Shown here: positions 1-5,047 of the stretch, one piece after another
Position numbering within the stretch: the first letter of the stretch is position 1
Layout of the letters: the number at the start of each line of letters is the position of its first letter
Assembly (NCBI GenBank): GCA_003135595.1
Contig: PLCI01000008.1
Coordinates: 1-6,987, forward strand
Source of the DNA: Acidimicrobiaceae bacterium
GTDB lineage: Bacteria; Actinomycetota; Acidimicrobiia; Acidimicrobiales; RAAP-2
Direction of reading: 5' to 3'
Length of the DNA stretch: 6,987 bases
Notes under the pieces: model-generated
What the model was told of the DNA's origin: nothing
Databases searched by the model: none
What the model saw: the letters and a program-made list of their open reading frames with translations, nothing else
Translations under genes and position numbers: made by a program

Positions 1-319
1 GCGCCTCGTCGTGCGCCGGAATGCCCTCGGTGATGCAGACGATGAGGCCGATCCCCGCGGCCGCAGCCTCGAGGATCGCCGCGGTCGCAGCCTTCGGCGG
101 GACGCTCACGAACGACGCCGTGGCACCGGTCTTGTCGACTGCCTCGCGCATCGAGTCGAAGATGGGAATGCCCTCGACGTCCTGTCCGCCCTTCCCGGGC
201 GTCACCCCGCCGACGACCTTGGTCCCGTAGTCGCGGTTGCGGACGCCGTGGAAGCGCCCCTGGCCGCCCGTCAGGCCCTGGACGAGGACCTCGGTCTTCT
301 CGTCGACGAAGATCGCCAT
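1..319 (-). CDS. sucD: Succinyl-CoA synthetase alpha subunit, N-terminal part (cut by left edge)
   Basis: Alpha subunit of succinyl-CoA synthetase (succinate-CoA ligase, ADP- or GDP-forming), the TCA enzyme that converts succinyl-CoA to succinate with NTP formation; it acts with the sucC product in the cytoplasm. The first 106 codons are present. They show the CoA-binding Rossmann fold with the start motif VLVQGLTGGQGRFH (residues 11-24), the family signature YGTKVVGGVTPGKGG (31-45) and the block CITEGIP (95-101). All align without gaps to the known SucD N-terminus. The phosphorylated histidine and the C-terminal ligase domain lie beyond the left edge. The ATG at 319-317 starts one base after the sucC stop (TGA, 323-321). 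An AGGGAG Shine-Dalgarno lies inside the end of sucC (330-325), five bases upstream, so translation is probably coupled to sucC. Confidence 0.96.
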   Translation of the reverse strand, partial: MAIFVDEKTEVLVQGLTGGQGRFHGVRNRDYGTKVVGGVTPGKGGQDVEGIPIFDSMREAVDKTGATASFVSVPPKAATAAILEAAAAGIGLIVCITEGIPAHDEA

Positions 320-320
320 A

Positions 321-1463
321 TCAGCTCCCTGCCAGTGCCACGGCGCGAGCCGCCGCGTCGAGCATCGTCGTCTCGGCGACCAGCCGATCCGACAGGTGCG
401 GAGCGAGCAGCGCGCGGCCGGCTGCCGCGTTGGTCCCGTCGAGCCGCAGCACGATCGGTGCCTTGATGTCCACGCGCCCGAGCGCGTCGAGGATGCCCTG
501 GGCGACCTCGTCGACCTTCGTGATGCCGCCGAAGATGTTCACGAAGATCGACCTCACGCTGGCGTCCGCGTTGATCACCTCGAGCGCCGCGGCCATCACG
601 TCGGCATTCGCACCACCGCCGATGTCGAGGAAGTTCGCCGCGGAGCCACCGGCCTGGTTGACGACGTCGAGCGTGCTCATCGCGAGGCCCGCGCCGTTCG
701 CGATGATCCCGACGGTCCCTTCGAGCCCGATGTACGTGAGTCCCCGCTCCTTCGCCATCTTCTCGCGCGGGTCCTCCGTCTCGGTCGCGGCGTACTCGGC
801 CCACTCGGGGTGGCGGAACGCCGCGTTGTCGTCGAGGGTGACCTTGGCGTCGAGCGCGTGGACGGTGCCCGTGCTCGTGAGAACCAGCGGGTTGATCTCG
901 GCGAGGTCGCAGTCACCCTCCACGTAGCAGCGGTACAGGTCGCACAGGATCACGGCCGTCTGCTCGCGCGCGGCGGGATCGAGCGACGCCTCGGCGACCC
1001 AGCGGCGCGCGGTCCCCAAGTCGAGGCCGCGAACCGGGTCGATCGCGAGCTTCGCGATCGCGTCGGGGTTGGTCTCGGCGACGTGCTCGATCTCGACGCC
1101 GCCCTCCGCGGAGAGCATGCCGAGGTGCACCTTGTTCGCGCGGTCGAGCGTGAAGCTCGCGTAGTACTCCCGCGCGATGTCACTCGCGCGCTCCACCCAG
1201 ACGCGCCGGACGACGTGGCCCTTTATGTCCATGCCGAGGATCGCGGCGGCGTGGGTGCGTGCCTCCTCGCTCGACGCGGCGCGCTTGATCCCGCCCGCCT
1301 TGCCACGGCCCCCGACCTTCACCTGGGCCTTCACGACGCAGGGGTAGCCCGCGGCGTCGGCGGCAGCGACGGCCTCGTCAACCGTCTCGGCGACCCCGCC
1401 CGGCGAGACGGGTATCCCGAATCTCGAGAAGTACTGCTTCCCTTGGTACTCGAACAGGTCCAC
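321..1463 (-). CDS. sucC: Succinyl-CoA synthetase beta subunit
   Basis: Nucleotide-binding subunit of succinyl-CoA synthetase, partner of the adjacent sucD product. It is 380 residues long, close to the usual 380-390. The N-terminal ATP-grasp domain begins DLFEYQGKQYF and carries VVKAQVKVGGRGKAGG (residues 43-58). Metal and nucleotide residues fall in EINPLV (189-194, Asn191) and DAK (Asp205). The C-terminal ligase domain has GIIANGAGLAMSTLD (252-266), NFLDIGGGA (277-285) and NIFGGITKVDEVAQGI (309-324). The frame stays open upstream to 1529, but GTG at 1463 is preferred. It gives the family N-terminus, has AAGGAG four bases upstream (1473-1468) and starts 20 bp after the upstream B12-protein stop. 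The extra upstream residues (ARAAPGRAAPRLG...) are low-complexity and overlap that gene. ATP versus GTP preference cannot be read safely. Confidence 0.97.
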   Translation of the reverse strand: MDLFEYQGKQYFSRFGIPVSPGGVAETVDEAVAAADAAGYPCVVKAQVKVGGRGKAGGIKRAASSEEARTHAAAILGMDIKGHVVRRVWVERASDIAREYYASFTLDRANKVHLGMLSAEGGVEIEHVAETNPDAIAKLAIDPVRGLDLGTARRWVAEASLDPAAREQTAVILCDLYRCYVEGDCDLAEINPLVLTSTGTVHALDAKVTLDDNAAFRHPEWAEYAATETEDPREKMAKERGLTYIGLEGTVGIIANGAGLAMSTLDVVNQAGGSAANFLDIGGGANADVMAAALEVINADASVRSIFVNIFGGITKVDEVAQGILDALGRVDIKAPIVLRLDGTNAAAGRALLAPHLSDRLVAETTMLDAAARAVALAGS

Positions 1464-1467
1464 CGGT

Positions 1468-1473
1468 CTCCTT
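1468..1473 (-). promoter_or_regulatory. Shine-Dalgarno of sucC (decides the start)
   Basis: On the minus strand this reads AAGGAG, followed after four bases by GTG at 1463. It is the only strong ribosome-binding site near the N-terminus of sucC and lies wholly in the 20-bp gap after the B12-protein stop codon. It supports the GTG start over the longer open frame. Confidence 0.8.
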
Positions 1474-1483
1474 GAGGTCGTCG

Positions 1484-1897
1484 CTAGGCCGAGGCGGGGT
1501 GCAGCGCGTCCAGGCGCTGCTCGAGCCACGAGCCGATGTCATCGAGCTGCGCCCCGGGGCCGAAGACCCGAGCCACGCCCGCGGCCTCCAGCACGTCGAC
1601 GTCGGCCTCGGGGATGATGCCGCCCACGAGCAGGACGACGTCGTCGCGGCCGGCCATCGCGAGGCCCTCGATCACGCGAGGCACGAGCGTCAGGTGCGCG
1701 CCCGACAGCATCGAGAGCCCGAGCGCGTCGGCGTCTTCCTGGACGACGGCCGCGACGATCTGCTCTGGCGTCTGGTGCAGCCCCGTGTAGACCACTTCGA
1801 ACCCCGCGTCGCGGAGGGCCCGCGCGATCACCTTCGCGCCGCGATCGTGGCCGTCGAGGCCGGGTTTGCCGACCACGACGCGATACGGACGGTGCAC
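1484..1897 (-). CDS. Stand-alone cobalamin-binding subunit of an acyl-CoA mutase (methylmalonyl-CoA mutase C-terminal domain type)
   Basis: A 137-residue protein that is essentially one B12-binding Rossmann domain, as found in small subunits of methylmalonyl-CoA mutase and related isomerases. It shows the base-off/His-on signature: D15-x-H17-x-x-G20 in KPGLDGHDRGAK, where His17 would coordinate cobalt. It also has S62-x-L64 in GLSMLSGAHLTLVP and G92-G93 in LLVGGIIPE. It needs a separate catalytic (TIM-barrel) subunit, which is not in this window. The start is GTG at 1897, giving the usual N-terminus HRPYRVVVGKPGLDG; an ATG 13 bases further up is out of frame. No clear Shine-Dalgarno precedes it. 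It is first in an operon with sucC (20-bp gap) and sucD, so methylmalonyl-CoA to succinyl-CoA is the likeliest reaction. A sister mutase (2-hydroxyisobutyryl-, isobutyryl- or ethylmalonyl-CoA) cannot be excluded from this domain alone. Confidence 0.93.
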   Translation of the reverse strand: MHRPYRVVVGKPGLDGHDRGAKVIARALRDAGFEVVYTGLHQTPEQIVAAVVQEDADALGLSMLSGAHLTLVPRVIEGLAMAGRDDVVLLVGGIIPEADVDVLEAAGVARVFGPGAQLDDIGSWLEQRLDALHPASA

Positions 1898-1905
1898 GGC
1901 GCTCG

Positions 1906-1911
1906 AGCATA
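1906..1911 (-). promoter_or_regulatory. Candidate -10 element for the B12-subunit/sucCD operon
   Basis: The minus strand reads TATGCT, matching the actinobacterial TANNNT -10 pattern. It lies eight bases before the GTG at 1897. With usual -10 geometry the transcript would start about 1899, two bases before the start codon, which fits the missing Shine-Dalgarno. A chance match is possible. Confidence 0.35.
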
Positions 1912-1920
1912 GGCCGCCTC

Positions 1921-1935
1921 GGCGACACCCTCGCC
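1921..1935. repeat. Short inverted repeat, candidate operator
   Basis: GGCGA (1921-1925) and TCGCC (1931-1935) form a perfect 5-bp inverted repeat around CACCC. A second small one, GCCG-CCT-CGGC, occupies 1913-1923 and overlaps it. The 15-bp site sits where the -35 regions of both candidate promoters would fall, so a bound protein could affect both operons. Short GC-rich inverted repeats occur often by chance at this base composition. Confidence 0.25.
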
Positions 1936-1952
1936 TCGCGCAGACAGGCGGG

Positions 1953-1958
1953 TAGCGT
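1953..1958 (+). promoter_or_regulatory. Candidate -10 element for the ubiA-dprE1-dprE2 operon
   Basis: TAGCGT matches the actinobacterial TANNNT -10 pattern and lies ten bases before the GTG at 1969. With usual geometry the transcript would start near 1965-1966, leaving a 5' leader of only a few bases. No good -35 box is visible. This is a weak call based on position and one short motif. Confidence 0.3.
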
Positions 1959-1968
1959 CATTCGCATC

Positions 1969-2904
1969 GTGCCGCACGACGCTCCCGACGAGACAGCCTC
2001 GCAGCACGGCTCGTCCAGTCCGAAGGAGACCGCGGCCGGGCTGCTCGCCGCGATGCGTCCCCGCCAGTGGGTGAAGAACGTCCTCGTCGTCGTTGCGCCC
2101 GCGGCCGCGGGCAAGGTGTTTCACGCGCACGTCGCGGCGCGGACCGCGGTTGCCTTCGTGGCGTTCTGCCTGGTCGCCTCCGGCGTGTACCTGGTCAACG
2201 ACCTGCGCGACGTCGACGCCGATCGTCGGCACCCCACCAAGCGCTCCCGGCCGATCGCGACCGGCACGGTGCCCCATGGGCTCGCGACGGGCGCCGCGGT
2301 GGTGCTCGTCTGCGCCGGCCTCGGGATCGCGGTGGGGCTCAACTGGCGCCTCGGCGTCGTCGTCGCCCTCTATGTCGCTGAGTCGATGGCGTACTCATTC
2401 GGGTGGAAGCGCCTCAGCGTCATCGAGCTGGGCCTGGTCGCCTCGGGCTTCGTGCTGCGCGCGATCGCGGGCGGCGTCGCGTCCCGTCTGCCGCTGTCGT
2501 CTTGGTTCCTCGTGGTCATCTCGTTCGGCGCGCTCTTCGTCGTGATCGGCAAGCGGCTCGCCGAGTTCCACTCGCTCGGCGACGGCGCGGTCGCGCACCG
2601 GTCGGTCCTCGAGACCTACACCCGCAGCTTCCTGCAGGCGGCGCTCATCCTGTGCGCCGGCGTCACCGTGACCGCGTACTGCCTGTGGGCGTTCACCCCC
2701 GACACGACCGGTCTCGGCGTCCATCACGCCGCGCTGTGGATCCAGCTCTCCGTCGTGCCCGTCGTGCTCGCGGTCCTCTACGTCCTCCTGCAGCTGGACG
2801 CGGGACGCGGCGGCGCACCCGAGGACCTGGTGCTCAGGGACCGGACCGTCCAGATCCTCGGTGCGTGCTGGGCGATCCTCGTCGCCGTCGGGGTCTACCG
2901 GTGA
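1969..2904 (+). CDS. ubiA: Decaprenyl-phosphate phosphoribosyltransferase (UbiA family, DPPR synthase)
   Basis: Integral-membrane UbiA-superfamily prenyltransferase of 311 residues, resembling M. tuberculosis Rv3806c (about 302). It transfers 5-phosphoribose from PRPP to decaprenyl phosphate, the first committed step to DPA. The entry motif RPRQWVKNVLV is at residues 30-40. The Mg/PRPP-binding motif N77-D78-x-x-D81-x-x-x-D85 is followed by HPTKRSRPIATG (88-99), a form typical of DPPR synthases rather than quinone or heme prenyltransferases. Further matches are LRAIAGGVASRLPLS (163-177), GKRLAEF (194-200), LETYTRSFL (214-222) and PEDLVLRDRTVQ (284-295). About eight hydrophobic segments are visible. 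The GTG start at 1969 gives an N-terminus as long as in the family. A later ATG (residue 29) sits too close to the RPRQW motif. There is no clear Shine-Dalgarno, which fits a near-leaderless mRNA. The stop overlaps the dprE1 start by four bases. Identity is strengthened by dprE1 and dprE2 directly downstream. Confidence 0.94.
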   Translation: MPHDAPDETASQHGSSSPKETAAGLLAAMRPRQWVKNVLVVVAPAAAGKVFHAHVAARTAVAFVAFCLVASGVYLVNDLRDVDADRRHPTKRSRPIATGTVPHGLATGAAVVLVCAGLGIAVGLNWRLGVVVALYVAESMAYSFGWKRLSVIELGLVASGFVLRAIAGGVASRLPLSSWFLVVISFGALFVVIGKRLAEFHSLGDGAVAHRSVLETYTRSFLQAALILCAGVTVTAYCLWAFTPDTTGLGVHHAALWIQLSVVPVVLAVLYVLLQLDAGRGGAPEDLVLRDRTVQILGACWAILVAVGVYR

Positions 2905-4238
2905 CCGCGCTCACGGGTTGGGGTCGCACGCAGCCGTCCGTCGCCACGGTGGTCACCCCCGCGAACGAGCACGACGTGCTCGACATCCTCTCGCGCGCGA
3001 CGAGAGGCGTCATCGCTCGCGGGCTCGGTCGCTCCTACGGCGACGCGGCCCAGGTCTCAGGTGGGATCGTCATCGACGGGCGCGGACTCGGGGGGATCGG
3101 ACCGATCGACGAGTCGACGGGCGAGGTCACGGTGGGCGCGGGCACGTCGATCGAGTCGCTCCTCGCGACCTCGGTGCCGAAGGGTTGGTTCATCGCCGTC
3201 TCCCCGGGCACTCGACAGGTGACCATCGGCGGCGCGATCGCGGCGGACGTCCACGGCAAGAACCACCACCGCGACGGCGCGTTCTGCCAGCACGTCCGCT
3301 CGATGCGGCTCGTGACGCCGACGGGTGCGATGACCGTCGGCGCGGCGAATGACCCCGAGGTCTTCTGGGGGACGGCGGGCGCGATGGGGCTGACCGGCGT
3401 CGTCACCGAGGCGACGCTGGCGCTCATCCCGATCGAGACCGATCGCGTCCTCGTCGACACGGACCGCTGCAAGGACCTCGACGCGCTCATGGCCGCGATG
3501 GCGACGGGAGAGGAGGACCACCGCTACTCGGTGGCGTGGGTCGACTGCATGGCGACGGGATCGAGCCTCGGGCGCGCGGTGCTCACACGCGGTGACCACG
3601 CCCGACGCGAGCACCTCGACGCGAGAGAGCAGGGCCGGGCGATCGCTCCGTCGGCCTCGGGGCTGTTGCGCGTGCCGTGGCGCGCGCCGAGCGGGCTGCT
3701 CAACCGCGCGTCGATCCGTGCGTTCAACGAGGCGTGGTTCCGGCGGGCCCCGACGCACCGCCGCGGCGAGCCCGTGTCACTGGGGGCGTTCTTTCACCCG
3801 CTGGACTTCGTGACCGACTGGAACCTGCTCTACGGCCGCCGCGGCGTCGTGCAGTACCAGCTCGCCGTCCCGGACCGCAGCGGTGAGACCGTCCGTCGCG
3901 CGATCGAGCTCCTCGCGACCAGCGGCGTGCCCAGCTTTCTCGCCGTCCTCAAGCGATTCGGTCCGGCCGACCCCGGCTTCCTGTCGTTCCCGATCGAGGG
4001 CTGGACGCTCGCCCTCGACATGCCCGTCGGCCCCCCGCGGCTGCCCGGCGTGCTCGATCGGCTCGACGAGCTCGTCGCGGCAGACGGGGGTCGCGTCTAC
4101 CTCGCGAAGGACGCGCGGCTCGATCCTCGCCACCTGCCCGCGATGTACCCCCGCCTCGACGAGCTCACCGCGCTGCGGGCCAGACTGGACCCCCACGGCG
4201 TGCTCAACTCGGACCTCGCGCGACGGCTCGGGGTATGA
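2901..4238 (+). CDS. dprE1: Decaprenylphosphoryl-beta-D-ribose 2'-oxidase, with Ala at the benzothiazinone-target Cys position
   Basis: FAD-dependent oxidase of 445 residues. It oxidises decaprenylphosphoryl ribose at C2' to the keto intermediate that DprE2 then reduces. The start GTGA (2901-2904) overlaps the ubiA stop, so the longer open frame upstream is a shadow of ubiA. The vanillyl-alcohol-oxidase-type FAD domain shows ARGLGRSYGDAAQ (39-51), SPGTRQVTIGGAIAADVHGKNHH (101-123, His118 equals M. tuberculosis His132) and GLTGVV (163-168). The substrate domain retains Trp213, Gln318 and Gln320 (VVQYQ), Lys351 (FLAVLKRFG) and the catalytic Lys403 in YLAKDAR (Lys418 in M. tuberculosis). Two pocket positions differ: Ala371 in GWTLALDMPV replaces Cys387, and Phe298 in FFHPLD replaces Tyr314. 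All expected catalytic residues that I can place are present, so the enzyme should be active. The initial GTG has no good Shine-Dalgarno and is probably read by coupling. Confidence 0.95.
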   Translation: MTALTGWGRTQPSVATVVTPANEHDVLDILSRATRGVIARGLGRSYGDAAQVSGGIVIDGRGLGGIGPIDESTGEVTVGAGTSIESLLATSVPKGWFIAVSPGTRQVTIGGAIAADVHGKNHHRDGAFCQHVRSMRLVTPTGAMTVGAANDPEVFWGTAGAMGLTGVVTEATLALIPIETDRVLVDTDRCKDLDALMAAMATGEEDHRYSVAWVDCMATGSSLGRAVLTRGDHARREHLDAREQGRAIAPSASGLLRVPWRAPSGLLNRASIRAFNEAWFRRAPTHRRGEPVSLGAFFHPLDFVTDWNLLYGRRGVVQYQLAVPDRSGETVRRAIELLATSGVPSFLAVLKRFGPADPGFLSFPIEGWTLALDMPVGPPRLPGVLDRLDELVAADGGRVYLAKDARLDPRHLPAMYPRLDELTALRARLDPHGVLNSDLARRLGV

Positions 4239-4255
4239 CCGTGCGAGCGACCTGA
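4235..4255 (+). other. Six-codon minicistron bridging dprE1 and dprE2
   Basis: ATG at 4235 overlaps the dprE1 stop as ATGA and opens a frame of six sense codons (MTVRAT). It ends in TGA at 4253-4255, immediately in front of the dprE2 Shine-Dalgarno. Ribosomes ending dprE1 could reinitiate here and be delivered to dprE2. Whether it is translated is unknown, and a chance ATG is quite possible. Confidence 0.25.
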
Positions 4256-4261
4256 GAGGAG
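4255..4261 (+). promoter_or_regulatory. Shine-Dalgarno of dprE2 (decides the start)
   Basis: AGAGGAG is followed after five bases by GTG at 4267. It is the strongest ribosome-binding site in this operon. It fixes the dprE2 start, although the frame is open far upstream inside dprE1. Confidence 0.85.
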
Positions 4262-4266
4262 CAAGG

Positions 4267-5031
4267 GTGCAGGACGCCTTCGGGAACCCACAGCGGATCG
4301 TCGTGCTCGGGGGCAGCTCGGACATCGCGCGCGCGATCGCCGTGCGGCTGTGCAGGGAGCGCGCCCGCACCGTCGTGCTCGCCGGTCGAAGCGAGGCGCT
4401 CCTCTCCGACGCGGCGTCAGAGCTGCGCGAGGCGGGGGCGACCGAGGTCCCCCTCGTCCGCTTCGACGCCGCCGTGCCCTCGAGCGCCGCGGCGACGGTC
4501 GAGGCATGCCTGGAGGCGGCCGGCGGCCCGGTCGACCTCGTGGTCGTCGCGGTCGGCGCGCTCGGTGACCAGGCACTCGACGAGGACGACGCGACGCGAG
4601 CGCTCGAGGTCGTGAACGCGACCTACACGTGGCCCGTCGCCGCCCTCAGCGCGCTGCGCGGCCGGCTGGTCGCCCAGGGGACGGGGCGGATCCTCGTCTG
4701 CTCGTCGGTCGCGGGCGTCCGTGTGCGCCGCGCGAACTACCTCTACGGGGGCGCCAAGGCGGGACTGGACGCGACCTGCGTCGGCATGGCCGAGTCGCTG
4801 CGCGGCACGGGCGTGGCCCTCCAGATCCTGCGGCCGGGGTTCGTGCGCTCGAAGATGACCCATGGACGGCCCGACGTGCCCTTCGCGACGGACGTCGACG
4901 CGGTCGCCGACGTCGCCGTCGCAGGCCTGTCGAGCGGCCAGCCGGTGCTGTGGAGCCCGCCGATCCTCCGCTACGTCTTCGCGGTCCTCGGGCTCCTGCC
5001 CCAGGGGGTGTGGCGGCGCCTGCCGGGCTAA
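4267..5031 (+). CDS. dprE2: Decaprenylphosphoryl-2-keto-erythro-pentose reductase (DprE2, short-chain dehydrogenase)
   Basis: NAD(P)H-dependent short-chain dehydrogenase of 254 residues, the same length as M. tuberculosis Rv3791. It reduces the keto product of DprE1 to decaprenylphosphoryl arabinose. The N-terminus QDAFGNPQRIVVLGGSSDIA (2-21) matches the DprE2 family, with the dinucleotide-binding motif in the GGxSxI form instead of the classical TGxxxGxG. The catalytic set is visible: Asn117 (VVNATY), Ser147 in CSSVAG, and Tyr160-x-x-x-Lys164 in ANYLYGGAKAGLD. LRPGFVRSKM (188-197) follows. The hydrophobic, basic C-terminus (PPILRYVFAVLGLLPQGVWRRLPG, 231-254) is also a family trait and may hold the protein at the membrane with DprE1 and its lipid substrate. 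The GTG start is chosen by the AGAGGAG site and the family N-terminus. The gene starts 28 bp after dprE1, within one operon. Confidence 0.94.
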   Translation: MQDAFGNPQRIVVLGGSSDIARAIAVRLCRERARTVVLAGRSEALLSDAASELREAGATEVPLVRFDAAVPSSAAATVEACLEAAGGPVDLVVVAVGALGDQALDEDDATRALEVVNATYTWPVAALSALRGRLVAQGTGRILVCSSVAGVRVRRANYLYGGAKAGLDATCVGMAESLRGTGVALQILRPGFVRSKMTHGRPDVPFATDVDAVADVAVAGLSSGQPVLWSPPILRYVFAVLGLLPQGVWRRLPG

Positions 5032-5047
5032 TGGCCATGCAACGCGC

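Larger units (their letters stand above)
1898..1968. promoter_or_regulatory. Divergent promoter region between the B12-subunit/sucCD operon and the DPA operon
   Basis: This 71-bp gap is the only real intergenic region in the window and must hold the start signals of both divergent operons, unless they are transcribed from further inside the neighbours. It contains an actinobacterial TANNNT-type -10 candidate near each start codon and an inverted repeat between them. No TTGACA-like -35 is evident for either side. The short distance to both GTG codons points to leaderless or nearly leaderless mRNAs. Confidence 0.6.

Noticed and set aside
237..1475. 412-codon open frame on the plus strand opposite sucC
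   Set aside because: It is exactly antisense to the strongly conserved sucC, has an Arg/Val/Asp-rich composition with no recognisable domain, and is typical of shadow frames in high-GC DNA.
1464..1529. N-terminal extension of sucC to GTG 1529
   Set aside because: The extra 22 residues are absent from the family, overlap the upstream gene, and lack the AAGGAG site found just before GTG 1463.
1472..1912. 146-codon plus-strand frame opposite the B12-subunit gene
   Set aside because: The minus-strand frame carries every cobalamin-binding motif; this one is its antisense shadow.
2403..2900. Upstream extension of the dprE1 frame (fusion protein of 611 residues)
   Set aside because: The region is coding for the UbiA transmembrane segments in another frame. 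The extension is Arg/Pro-rich and the GTGA overlap gives the family N-terminus.
3883..4266. Upstream extension of the dprE2 frame
   Set aside because: It overlaps conserved dprE1 sequence. The strong Shine-Dalgarno and the DprE2 N-terminus place the start at 4267.
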